NCBI RefSeq assembly: GCF_034044635.1 | Contig: NZ_JAXCLX010000001.1 | Span: forward strand, 682,001-746,000 | DNA: 64,000 nucleotides | Reading direction: 5' to 3' | DNA from: Dongia rigui | GTDB lineage: Bacteria > Pseudomonadota > Alphaproteobacteria > Dongiales > Dongiaceae | In this document: piece after piece, positions 39,117-48,180 of the stretch | How positions within the stretch are numbered: position 1 is the first letter of the stretch | Layout of the letters: each line of letters starts with the position of its first letter | Translations under genes and position numbers: made by a program | Notes under the pieces: generated by a model | What the model saw: the letters and a program-made list of their open reading frames with translations, nothing else | Told to the model about the DNA's origin: nothing | The model's database searches: none

Positions 39117-40118
39117 ATGCGTCCTGTGCTCGTGACGGGCGGTGCCGGTTATGTCGGTTCCCATGCCTGCCGCATGCTCGCCGCCAATGGCTACCTGCCG
39201 GTGACGCTCGACAATCTGTCGACCGGCCATCGCTGGGCCGTGAAATGGGGACCGCTCGAAATCGGCGACATGGCCGACCAGGCATGCGTCGGCGCGTTGA
39301 TCGCGCGCTATCAGCCGGTCGCCGTGATGCATTTCGCCGCCCTGTCGCTGGTGGGTGAATCGGCCAGCAAGCCCGGGCGCTATTACGGCAACAATGTCGC
39401 CGGGACGCTGTCGCTGCTGGAGGCCATGCGCGCCGGCGGCGTCGACAAGCTGATCTTTTCCAGCACCTGCGCCACCTATGGCGAACCGGAGAGCTGCCCC
39501 ATCGCGGAGACGACGCCGCAGCAGCCGATCAATGTCTATGGCCGGTCCAAGCTGATGGTCGAGACGATCCTCAAGGACTTCGCCGCGGCCCATGGCTTGC
39601 GCGCCGCGGCGCTGCGCTATTTCAACGCCGCCGGCGCCGCCCATGAAGACGGCATCGGCGAGGCGCATGAGCCGGAGACACACCTCATCCCCCTGGTCAT
39701 CGCCGCAGCCCGCGGCGCGCGGGGACCCGTGCAGGTCTTTGGCACCGATTATCCCACCGCGGACGGCACCTGCGAGCGGGACTATGTCCACGTCAACGAT
39801 CTCGCCACCGCCCATGTGCGGGCGATCGATTTCCTCACCGCGTCGGCTGGCTTCCATGCCTTCAACCTTGGCACCGGCCGGCCCTATTCGGTGCGCCAGG
39901 TGATTGGTGCGGTCGCCACGCAAGCCGGCCGGCCGGTGCCGCAGCAGATAGCCGCCCGCCGCGTCGGTGATCCGCCAGCGCTCTATGCCGATCCGCGCCG
40001 CGCCCGCGACGTGCTGGGCTGGGAGGCGACGCAATCGGATCTCGACCACATCGTCGCCAGCGCATGGCGCTGGCACACGGCAGACGCGATCCAGGCCGAG
40101 GTGCGCCGTGCCGTATGA
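39117..40118 (+). CDS. galE: UDP-glucose 4-epimerase
   Basis: 333 aa, extended short-chain dehydrogenase. The NAD-binding motif GGAGYVGSH (about 7-15), FSSTCATYG with the catalytic Ser/Thr, the Y-x3-K pair in YGRSK and the LRYFNAAGA segment are typical of GalE rather than RmlB. It interconverts UDP-glucose and UDP-galactose. It starts the rightward unit followed 4 bp later by rmlC. Confidence 0.9.
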   Translation: MRPVLVTGGAGYVGSHACRMLAANGYLPVTLDNLSTGHRWAVKWGPLEIGDMADQACVGALIARYQPVAVMHFAALSLVGESASKPGRYYGNNVAGTLSLLEAMRAGGVDKLIFSSTCATYGEPESCPIAETTPQQPINVYGRSKLMVETILKDFAAAHGLRAAALRYFNAAGAAHEDGIGEAHEPETHLIPLVIAAARGARGPVQVFGTDYPTADGTCERDYVHVNDLATAHVRAIDFLTASAGFHAFNLGTGRPYSVRQVIGAVATQAGRPVPQQIAARRVGDPPALYADPRRARDVLGWEATQSDLDHIVASAWRWHTADAIQAEVRRAV

Positions 40119-40122
40119 CCCG

Positions 40123-40719
40123 ATGACCACCACTTTGCCTGACGGCGTAGAGCTCATCGATGGCCGGCGCTTTGCCGACAGCCGCGGCTGGTTCATGGAA
40201 CTGCATCGGTGCCAACCGGCCGATGAGAAGCCAGGGCTGCCGGATTTCTGCCAGGACAATGTCTCGCTGACGACACAACCGGCCGTGGTGCGCGGCCTCC
40301 ACTTCCAGCGCCCGCCGCATGCCCAGGCAAAGCTGGTGACGGTGCTGGCGGGGGCGATCCTCGATATCGTCGTCGATCTGCGCCGCGACCGTCCAGGCTT
40401 CGGTCGCGCGACCGCCATCCACCTCGCCGCCTCGAGCGGGCAGCATCTCTTCGTCCCCGTCGGCTTCGCCCACGGCTTTTGCGCATTGCAGCCGGAGACG
40501 CTGGTCCATTACAAGGTGTCGGCCCCTTATGCGCCGGCATCCGAAGGCGGCATCGCCTGGGACGACCCGGATCTCGGCATCGACTGGCCCTTCACCGCCG
40601 CCGAGATCCTGGTATCGGAGAAGGATGCGCTGCTGCCGCGCCTGCGCGATCTGGCACCGATCGATTGGCGATTGCCAACACCCCTTCCGACCGCGCGACC
40701 AGCGCGCCGCCGCGCATGA
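40123..40719 (+). CDS. rmlC: dTDP-4-dehydrorhamnose 3,5-epimerase
   Basis: 198 aa. Diagnostic segments are FADSRGWFME, the catalytic His in VVRGLHFQ, a DIVVDLRRDRP strand and VPVGFAHGFCAL. It acts on the 4-keto-6-deoxy sugar in dTDP-L-rhamnose synthesis. The ATG at 40123 fits the family start; the upstream extension is an overlap with galE. Its stop overlaps the rmlD start by 4 bp. Confidence 0.92.
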   Translation: MTTTLPDGVELIDGRRFADSRGWFMELHRCQPADEKPGLPDFCQDNVSLTTQPAVVRGLHFQRPPHAQAKLVTVLAGAILDIVVDLRRDRPGFGRATAIHLAASSGQHLFVPVGFAHGFCALQPETLVHYKVSAPYAPASEGGIAWDDPDLGIDWPFTAAEILVSEKDALLPRLRDLAPIDWRLPTPLPTARPARRRA

Positions 40720-41627
40720 GTTTCGGTGCAATGACGGCAACACCCATCATGATCATCGGCCGCAACGGGCAGCTTGCCCGCGAACTGGCCGATCTCGCCT
40801 GGCCTGTCGAGGTGCAGCCGCATTTCCTGGGCCGGGGCGAGATCGATCTGTTCGACATGAATGCGGTCGACGCCCATTTGCGCGCCCTGCGTCCAGCGGC
40901 AATCGTCAACACGGCGGCTTATACGGCTGTCGATCTTGCCGAGAGCCAACCCGTGATGGCAGCCCTCCTCAATGCCGACATGCCGGCAGGTCTCGCCCAG
41001 ATCGCCTCGCGGCAAGGCATACCGCTGGTGCACCTGTCGACCGATTATGTCTTTGCCGGCGATAGCGACCGGCCCTATCGCGAATTGGATGCGGCGGCAC
41101 CGGCATCGGTCTATGGCCAGACCAAGCTCGCCGGCGAGCGGGCGGTCCTCACCAGCGGCGCCCGCGCCACCATCCTGCGCAGTGCCGGATTGTTCGGCCG
41201 CCACGGGCAGAACTTCCTGAAGACCATGATCGCCCGCAGCCATGACCTGCGCCCGGTCAGCATGGTCAGCGACCAGATTCACACACCGACACCGGCAGCA
41301 GCCCTCGCCGCCCTGACGCGGCAGATCGTGCTGGACCTGATGGCCGGTCGCGACTTGCCGCATCTCATGCATGTGGCCGGGCAACCGCTCACGACCTGGT
41401 TCGACCTCACGACGCAGATTTTCGGCGCCCTGCGCGCGGCCGGCCGGACGGCCCTGCCGTCCCTGCAGCCGGTGGCGTTGAGCGATTTCCCGCGCCGGGC
41501 GCCACGCCCGCGCTACAGCGCGCTGGATTGCAACCTCGCCACGTCGCTGGGCTATGCCGTGCCGGCCTGGGAAGCAGTGCTGCCGGCGCTGGTCCACACC
41601 CTTGCCCAGGAGAGGATCGCGGCATGA
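40716..41627 (+). CDS. rmlD: dTDP-4-dehydrorhamnose reductase
   Basis: 303 aa. The NAD(P)-binding segment IIGRNGQLARELADL, LSTDYVFAGDSDRPY and the catalytic pattern in VYGQTKLAGE identify RmlD, the last step to dTDP-L-rhamnose. The start overlaps the rmlC stop (ATGA); an ATG 15 bp later is possible. The end overlaps rmlA by 4 bp. Confidence 0.92.
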   Translation: MSFGAMTATPIMIIGRNGQLARELADLAWPVEVQPHFLGRGEIDLFDMNAVDAHLRALRPAAIVNTAAYTAVDLAESQPVMAALLNADMPAGLAQIASRQGIPLVHLSTDYVFAGDSDRPYRELDAAAPASVYGQTKLAGERAVLTSGARATILRSAGLFGRHGQNFLKTMIARSHDLRPVSMVSDQIHTPTPAAALAALTRQIVLDLMAGRDLPHLMHVAGQPLTTWFDLTTQIFGALRAAGRTALPSLQPVALSDFPRRAPRPRYSALDCNLATSLGYAVPAWEAVLPALVHTLAQERIAA

Positions 41628-42541
41628 AAGGCATCGTCCTTGCCGGCGGCAGCGGCTCGCGGCTCTATCCGATGACGGCGGCCGTCACCAAGCAATTGCT
41701 GCCCATCTATGACAAACCGATGATCTATTATCCGGTTGCCACCCTGATGCTGGCCGGCATTCGCGACATCCTGCTCATTTCGACGCCGCGGGATATCGAG
41801 CGCTATGTTGAGCTGTTCGGCGACGGGTCGCGCTGGGGCCTCAACATCTCCTATGCCGAACAGCCGCGCCCGAACGGGATTGCCGAGGCCTTCCGGATCG
41901 GCCGCTCGTTCCTGGCCGGTGGGCCGTCCTCTCTCATCCTGGGGGACAACCTCTTCTTCGGCAGCGGCCTGCCGCAGCGACTGAGCGATGCCGCCGCCCT
42001 CCAGCACGGCGCGCATATCTTTGCCTGCCGCGTCGACGACCCGGAACGTTACGGCGTCATCGAATTCGACGCCGAGCAGAAACCGGTTTCGATCATCGAG
42101 AAACCGCGCCATGCCCATTCCAACTGGGCCGTCACCGGGCTTTATTTCTATGACGGCCGCGCCAGTGACATCGCGGCCGATCTCCGGCCATCCGCGCGCG
42201 GCGAGTTGGAGATCACGGACCTCAACGCCAGGTATCTCAAGGAGGGTAACCTGACCGTCGAGCGCTTAGGCCGCGGCTTTGCCTGGCTCGACACCGGCAC
42301 GCCGGAGACGTTGATGGCAGCGACGCAATTCGTCTGCGCCCTGGAAACCCGCCAGGGAATCAAGATCGCCTGCCTTGAGGAAATCGCGCTGGCACAGGGT
42401 TTCATCGATGCCGATGAATTCGCCCGCCAGGCGGCAGCGGCACCCGTCAGCGCCTATGGCCGCTACCTCAAGAACCTGCTCGGCGACCTTGAGCTTGATG
42501 CCCGGCCGATGCCGCTACGCGTCGTCAATGGTCGTCAATAA
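41624..42541 (+). CDS. rmlA: Glucose-1-phosphate thymidylyltransferase
   Basis: 305 aa. The nucleotidyltransferase signature GIVLAGGSGSRLYPMT and KQLLPIYDKPMIYYP are diagnostic for RmlA, followed by ILGDNLFFG and FAWLDTGTPETLMAAT. It makes dTDP-glucose from dTTP and glucose-1-phosphate. rmlB, the next step, is not in the window. An AT-rich gap of about 170 bp follows. Confidence 0.95.
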   Translation: MKGIVLAGGSGSRLYPMTAAVTKQLLPIYDKPMIYYPVATLMLAGIRDILLISTPRDIERYVELFGDGSRWGLNISYAEQPRPNGIAEAFRIGRSFLAGGPSSLILGDNLFFGSGLPQRLSDAAALQHGAHIFACRVDDPERYGVIEFDAEQKPVSIIEKPRHAHSNWAVTGLYFYDGRASDIAADLRPSARGELEITDLNARYLKEGNLTVERLGRGFAWLDTGTPETLMAATQFVCALETRQGIKIACLEEIALAQGFIDADEFARQAAAAPVSAYGRYLKNLLGDLELDARPMPLRVVNGRQ

Positions 42542-42710
42542 TCACGCGCAGGCGTCTTCGCTTTATTACTTATCTGTTACTATATTCATCGCATTTCTAT
42601 TTGATTTTATAAGATAATCATCCAGACGTGAGAGTATTTTTATTTATGGATTTCTTGATGCCGCTTTCCAGAATTGCTAATATTGCACTGCAAGATCGGA
42701 ACGGCCATCA

Positions 42711-44261
42711 ATGGGAAAGGGCGCGCGCGTGATCAGTGCTGCCACCATACGCAACCAGGACATCCATATCCTTGACCAGGCGAAGCGCGGCTATGTGAAG
42801 AAGCCGGCGATTCTCTTTAGCGGGCAGCCCAGCGACGATATCCGCGCGCTGGCCGGCGATGCCTATGCCTTGCTCAAGATCAAGCGGGTCGCCGACGACC
42901 ATATCCTGACGCGCGATGTTTCGGGGCAGGACCAGCGCCTGGCCGAGGCACCCGTGCAGTTGGCGGCGATCATCGCCTTCGACCAGAGCGAGCGTGAACT
43001 GGTCGACCGGGCCGGCGACTGGCTGCAGAAGCGCCGCAACGGTTCGGTACCGACGCCGCAATTGATCGCACCCGACGATGTCATGGGCTTTGCCGCGAGC
43101 ATTCTGGGCACCGCGCAGCAATTGGCCCAGCGCAGCGCCGAATTGACAACGTCCCTGTTCCGGCAGCTGGCGGATGCGCGGCAGGCCAATGAAGACCTGC
43201 AGAACCGCTTCGCAGCGCTGGAGGCCTTCATCGACCGGGCCGGATTGCAGCCCTTCGACATCGCCTTCATCAACCCGCCGGTCGAAGACGAAACCGAGCC
43301 CAATGTCCTCGCCACCGCCAGCAATGGCAGCATCAGCCAGATCCTGCCCGTGGCCAGCACCGGTGTCAGCGCCATCGCCCTCCACATCGCCAAGGCGACG
43401 CCGCGCGGCGAAGGCATCTTCCGCGCCACGCTGCAATCGGTCGAGGACGGGCGCATGATCGAGAACTGGTCGGTGCCGATCTCGGAACTCAATCCCGGCT
43501 GGATGACCCTGGCCCTGCAAAAATCCATCGCCGGGCTGCGCCGCACATTGCGCCTGATCATTTCGGTCGAAGGGCACAAGGCCGATCTGCCGACGCTGTC
43601 GCTTGGCAATGCGCAGCCCTTGCCGCTGTTCCGCCTGCAGGATGCCGATTTGCGCCAGTCGATCTCCAGCAGCAGCCTGGCGCTGCAGGTCTATGTCGGC
43701 CTGCCCGGTGTCGTGCCACCGACCCCCGGTACCTTCGCCGCGCGCGGCGGCCGCGAGAAGACCGAGCAGGGCCTGCGCGAAGTGACGCTGCCACAGGAGA
43801 TTCTGGCCGGCACGCAGCAAGTGGCCCTGGACACGGAATCATCCGGCTTCGACGGCGTCCGCTATCTGGAGGGCGAGCGCATCGTCTCGTGTCACCCGCC
43901 CGCCTTTGGCACCACGATCGGGAAGATTCCCGGCGGCTGCCCGGCCGGTGCCCTGCGCGTCTCCGCCAATCTGCTTGTTGCCCATGAGAAGGCGCGCGAT
44001 GTCGAGTTCGCCCTGGTGGCGGGCAATAGTGAGAGCCGCATCATCGATCTCCTTGCCGGGTCGACCGATCCGCAATCGGGTGAAGGCTTCTCGGGCTGGA
44101 TCCGCGTGCCGGCCCAGCAGCCGCGCTTTGCCAGTCTCTATCTGGATGCGCCGGCCCGCACAGCCAGCGATCTGTATCTTGTGACGCGCATGGTCGAAGC
44201 CGGGAATCATGACTTCGCCTGGGCGCGCTTCCTCAATGTTCACGCCCTGGTGCAGGGCTGA
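42711..44261 (+). CDS. Unknown protein of the glycan locus (516 aa)
   Basis: I do not recognise this protein. It has no signal peptide or membrane helix. The first 150 residues are mixed alpha/beta, residues about 140-180 are helical and may be coiled (LAQRSAELTTSLFRQLADARQANEDLQNRF region), and the last 330 are predicted beta-rich with segments such as GWMTLALQKSIAGL and RIIDLLAGSTDP, suggesting carbohydrate-binding or jelly-roll-like domains. It starts 170 bp after rmlA behind an AT-rich region and ends 4 bp before a large glycosyltransferase gene. Confidence 0.75.
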   Translation: MGKGARVISAATIRNQDIHILDQAKRGYVKKPAILFSGQPSDDIRALAGDAYALLKIKRVADDHILTRDVSGQDQRLAEAPVQLAAIIAFDQSERELVDRAGDWLQKRRNGSVPTPQLIAPDDVMGFAASILGTAQQLAQRSAELTTSLFRQLADARQANEDLQNRFAALEAFIDRAGLQPFDIAFINPPVEDETEPNVLATASNGSISQILPVASTGVSAIALHIAKATPRGEGIFRATLQSVEDGRMIENWSVPISELNPGWMTLALQKSIAGLRRTLRLIISVEGHKADLPTLSLGNAQPLPLFRLQDADLRQSISSSSLALQVYVGLPGVVPPTPGTFAARGGREKTEQGLREVTLPQEILAGTQQVALDTESSGFDGVRYLEGERIVSCHPPAFGTTIGKIPGGCPAGALRVSANLLVAHEKARDVEFALVAGNSESRIIDLLAGSTDPQSGEGFSGWIRVPAQQPRFASLYLDAPARTASDLYLVTRMVEAGNHDFAWARFLNVHALVQG

Positions 44262-44265
44262 CGCC

Positions 44266-46992
44266 ATGGGAACGCGCAAGATCAACCGTCCCGCCAATGA
44301 ATCGAGCGCCCTCTCGACTGAAGTCGAGGGCCATCGCGGCGACTTGGCACCTCGCCTTGCCATTGTCATTCCGGTCTACAAGCATTCTGTTCTGATGTCG
44401 GAGGCGGTGGAATCCGCCCTGGCGCAGCGGGCCGATTTCGGCATCGCCATCATCGTCGTCGATGACGGTTGTCCCTTTGTCGAGACCGAAACCATCGGCA
44501 CGACCTATGCCGCCGCGCATGAGAATGTCTTCTATGTGCGCAAGCCCAATGGCGGTTTGAGTTCGGCCCGCAATTACGGTGTCGATTTCGCCCTGGACCT
44601 CTTCCCCGATCTCGAGGCCGTCTATTTCCTCGACGCCGACAACCGCATCACGCCGACCGCGATGCAGGATGTGTTCGCGTTTCTCACCAGCCGGCCGGAG
44701 ATCGCCTGGGTCTATCCCAACATCGACAAGTTCGGCATCGGCTGGAACGGCAGCTATCAGGCGCCCTATTCCCGCCTGCTGCACCTGACCTTCGACAATA
44801 TCTGCGAAGCTGGTAGCATGGTGGCGCGGCGCGTGTTCGATGCCGGCATCCGCTTCGACGAGACGATGAAGGCGGGGTTCGAGGATTGGGATTTCTGGCT
44901 GCAGTGCATCTCGAACGGTTTCGAAGGCGCCAACTATCCATTCTTCGGTTTCGATTACCGCCAGCGCGCCGAGAGCATGTTGCGGGATTCGCATCGCACC
45001 AAAGCGGCGATCATGTCGTATATCCGGGAGAAGCATAAAAGATTGTTTCAGCCGGATACGCTGGCGCAGTGGGAGCATGCGGAGAGTCCGCGCTATGCCG
45101 CGATCGCGACCGGGACCTATGCCGTATCGCTGTTCACCGATCCGACCGCGCCGCATAGCAAGATCGATCTCGAGACGTTTATCGACCGCTATTGGGCGGC
45201 GCTCGCGGAGCCCGACGCCCATGGCATTCCACCCTTCATGCTGTGGATCGCGCCCGCGCATCTCCAGGCGCTGCGCAAGATCGGCGTGTTGCACAACGTG
45301 CTGTGGCATGCCGAACGGCTGGCCGAGAAGCATCACCTGGTCGCGATCCGGCTGGAACATGACCCGGGGCGCATCGAACTGCGCAAGATCGAGGCGGGCG
45401 CCCCCGACTACATGGCCAAGAAGCCCTTGGCTTGGTTGTGCTCGGTCGACCTCTTCAAGGCCTGTGTTGACGACATATCGGATGAATGGATCGGCTCGAT
45501 CCGCGGCAAGCGCCCCTCGCCCGATACGGTCGAACTGGTTATCCGCGGACCGTTCAAGGCGTTCGATCTCGACCGCACCGTGCTGTCGGCTACCAATGGC
45601 CTGCTCTCGACGCTGGGCGTCTTCCGCGATTCGGCCTATCGCCGCGGCCCGCATCAGCGCTGGACCTGGCGCGGCGGTTACTTCCCGGCCATCCGCACCC
45701 ATTACAAGCTGCTGCGCGAGGCGATCGGCGCATCGCCGGTCATGCCGCGGGTCGCCGCCAAGAACCAGGCGCCGCGCATTGGCTTCCTGCTGCCCATCGC
45801 CTCCTTCGGCGGCGTCGAGAAAGTGGCCTATGCCATGGCGCGCGAACTGGTCCGGCTCGGCTATGAGACGCATCTTTATGTGTTGGGCAAGTCGAGCTGC
45901 GAACTGGTCTTCGATCCGGCCGATTTCACCAGCGTCAATTTCCTGATGGATGACTATCCGCTGTGGGGGGGCGCCCATCATTTCGCCGGCCACGACATCA
46001 TGATGGCGCAGGATGATGGCGCACGTTTGGAGCGCCTGACCGGCCTCCTTGCCGGCCTCGACGTCGTCGTCAACTGCCAGGTGGCGCCGGTGAATGCCAT
46101 CCTGGGTGAATTGCGCCGGCGCGGGGTCAAGATCCTGGATCATGTCCATGTGCTCGACCGGACCCGGTCCGGGCGGGCGGCTGGCCACCCCTATGTCGCC
46201 CTGGCCTATGAGCACATTTACGACCTGATCCTCACCTGCTCGGAGCAGATGGTCGATTGGTTCCATGGCATGGGCGTGCCCAATGCCAAGTTGATGCATA
46301 TCCGCAACGCGCCGAGCTTTGAGATGCGCGAGGCGGAGGTGCGCACCATCCTGCGCCAGCGGCAACGCCGCGGTGTTCAGGACCGGCTGAAGGCGATCTT
46401 CCTCGGCCGCCTCGATTCCCAGAAGGGCATCGAACGCCTCTATGCGGCGGCGCGCCTCATCCACCGGCGCCAATTGCCGATCGACCTGCGCCTGGTCGGC
46501 GGCGAGGTGCTGAATGACCAAAGCCGCGGCTCGTGGACGGAGCGCTTTGCCGAGCTCGGCATCAATCTCGAACCCGCGATCTATTCGTCGAAGGGCCTGA
46601 CCGATGCCTTTGCCGAGGCCGACGTGCTGCTCCTGACGTCACGCTGGGAAGGGGCGCCGCTGACGATCCTCGAAGCCCAGCGCGTGGGTTGCGTACCGGT
46701 CGTCACGGCGGTGGGTGCCGTGGCCGAGCTGGTGGAACACGATGTCAACGGCCTGTTGATCGAGGCCGAAGACGATAGCGACGTTGCCCAACAACTGGTG
46801 GGAGCGCTGGAGCGACTGCTCAGCGACCCCCGCCTCCTCAATCGGCTCTCGACCAAGGCCGCCGACGATCTGGCGACCCGAACCTGGGCCGAAAACCTGT
46901 CGCCGCTCATCGACCGGCTCGAGGCTTGGTTTCCATTCAGGTCGGAGGAAATCGAGCTACGCCGAACCGTAACCTCGGGTCCCGGTCGGTGA
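44266..46992 (+). CDS. Bifunctional GT2-GT4 glycosyltransferase fusion
   Basis: 908 aa. The N-terminal third is GT2: LAIVIPVYKHSVLMSEAV, VVDDGCP, NGGLSSARNYGVDFA, DxD-like FLDADNRI and a catalytic GFEDWDFWL. The C-terminal half is GT4: RIGFLLPIASFGGVEKVAYAMA, then AIFLGRLDSQKGIERL and the E-x7-E segment in RWEGAPLTILEAQRVGCVPV. The middle (about 290-500) is a linker-like region without clear motifs. Such fusions can add two sugars in sequence. The stop overlaps the next gene start (GTGA). Confidence 0.9.
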   Translation: MGTRKINRPANESSALSTEVEGHRGDLAPRLAIVIPVYKHSVLMSEAVESALAQRADFGIAIIVVDDGCPFVETETIGTTYAAAHENVFYVRKPNGGLSSARNYGVDFALDLFPDLEAVYFLDADNRITPTAMQDVFAFLTSRPEIAWVYPNIDKFGIGWNGSYQAPYSRLLHLTFDNICEAGSMVARRVFDAGIRFDETMKAGFEDWDFWLQCISNGFEGANYPFFGFDYRQRAESMLRDSHRTKAAIMSYIREKHKRLFQPDTLAQWEHAESPRYAAIATGTYAVSLFTDPTAPHSKIDLETFIDRYWAALAEPDAHGIPPFMLWIAPAHLQALRKIGVLHNVLWHAERLAEKHHLVAIRLEHDPGRIELRKIEAGAPDYMAKKPLAWLCSVDLFKACVDDISDEWIGSIRGKRPSPDTVELVIRGPFKAFDLDRTVLSATNGLLSTLGVFRDSAYRRGPHQRWTWRGGYFPAIRTHYKLLREAIGASPVMPRVAAKNQAPRIGFLLPIASFGGVEKVAYAMARELVRLGYETHLYVLGKSSCELVFDPADFTSVNFLMDDYPLWGGAHHFAGHDIMMAQDDGARLERLTGLLAGLDVVVNCQVAPVNAILGELRRRGVKILDHVHVLDRTRSGRAAGHPYVALAYEHIYDLILTCSEQMVDWFHGMGVPNAKLMHIRNAPSFEMREAEVRTILRQRQRRGVQDRLKAIFLGRLDSQKGIERLYAAARLIHRRQLPIDLRLVGGEVLNDQSRGSWTERFAELGINLEPAIYSSKGLTDAFAEADVLLLTSRWEGAPLTILEAQRVGCVPVVTAVGAVAELVEHDVNGLLIEAEDDSDVAQQLVGALERLLSDPRLLNRLSTKAADDLATRTWAENLSPLIDRLEAWFPFRSEEIELRRTVTSGPGR

Positions 46993-48128
46993 GCGACGGC
47001 AACCACATTCGGCGCGGCATCCTGCCGGCGCTGGGCCTCTTTCTTTGCCTCACAACCAGCGGTTCGGCGCTGGCGAGTGGCGCGGAGGCCGGCACCACCA
47101 TCGGCATTGCCACGGCGAACATCGCCTGGGAGAAGCCGCAGGACATCCAGCGCAGCTTCACAGAAATCGCCGATGCCGGTTTCACGACCGTGCGCATTGG
47201 CCTCAAGAATCCGGTGGCGGCCAGCTACGCGGCCCTCACCGCCGCCAAGGAGGCCGGGCTCGACATCCTCGTCACCGTGCCGCTGATCGATGGCAGTGTT
47301 GCGCTGGAGGGTGCTGCGCCACGCGCCAGGTCCAAGCGCTTTTTCAAAGCCTTCGGCCTGTCGCAGATCGATCCGGCGCGGGTCGAGGCACGCCTTGCCG
47401 ATCTCCTCGATTTCGTGGCCGCCCGGGATATTCCCCTGATCGGCCTGGAACTCGGCAACGAGCTCAACTGGTCCGGCTACAATGGCGATCTGCCATTGCT
47501 GGCGACCGGCCAGGTCGTCGTCTCGCACCAGGACCTCGCACCCGATGTCGCCAAGCGCTTTGCTGCCGGCATCGCCAAGTATCGCTCGGTATTCGAGATC
47601 GCCAAGGCAGCGCTCGAGGCGCGGCCGGCACTGGGCAATGTGAAGCTGGTCAGTGCCGGCCTTGCCGATATCAATGCCGACTTCATCCGGCGGAGCGGCG
47701 CCACCTATATCGCCCCGGCGCTGGTCTATGACGCCTATGCGGATCAACGCGTCTTTGCCCTTACCGATGTCGTGGGCGTGCACCTCTATGAGCCGCTGCG
47801 CGCCGCCAGCCGCAGCGCCGAGCGGCCCGCCATGATCGACGCGCAGCTTAGGAATTGCGGGGCCACGGCCTTCAGCGGCCGCCCTTGCTGGATCACGGAG
47901 TTCGGCAGTGCGTTGCCGCCGCAGACCTGCGCCCCGGAAGATGCCCAGCGCATCTCGTTGCTGCAGCCCTTGCTGGAACACTTGGCGCAGCCGGGTCGCG
48001 CGACGGCTGTGCCGTTTGCCTTCTATTACGACTGGGATGCCGACAAGGGATTTGCGCTGAAGCGCTGCGGTCAACCCACCGCCCTGGTGGAAACACTGTC
48101 CCGCGCTGAAAGCGCTGGTCAACCATGA
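46989..48128 (+). CDS. Secreted TIM-barrel glycoside hydrolase-like protein
   Basis: About 379 aa starting at a GTG that overlaps the upstream stop. A signal peptide (hydrophobic core LPALGLFLCLTTSG) leads to a periplasmic product. The clan-A hydrolase pattern is visible: a strand-4 general acid in GLELGNELNWSG (N-E pair) and a strand-7 nucleophile in CWITEFGSA. It could trim the glycan made by this locus, as is common for polysaccharide-locus hydrolases. The exact GH family cannot be set by eye. Confidence 0.78.
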   Translation: MSDGNHIRRGILPALGLFLCLTTSGSALASGAEAGTTIGIATANIAWEKPQDIQRSFTEIADAGFTTVRIGLKNPVAASYAALTAAKEAGLDILVTVPLIDGSVALEGAAPRARSKRFFKAFGLSQIDPARVEARLADLLDFVAARDIPLIGLELGNELNWSGYNGDLPLLATGQVVVSHQDLAPDVAKRFAAGIAKYRSVFEIAKAALEARPALGNVKLVSAGLADINADFIRRSGATYIAPALVYDAYADQRVFALTDVVGVHLYEPLRAASRSAERPAMIDAQLRNCGATAFSGRPCWITEFGSALPPQTCAPEDAQRISLLQPLLEHLAQPGRATAVPFAFYYDWDADKGFALKRCGQPTALVETLSRAESAGQP

Positions 48129-48180
48129 CAACCGACCTAGCAACCAACCTGAACCCGTTCGGGGGAAAAGGAGCATCGTG

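Noticed and set aside
44233-46521. 762-aa open frame antisense to the GT2-GT4 gene
   Set aside because: It mirrors conserved glycosyltransferase motifs on the other strand.
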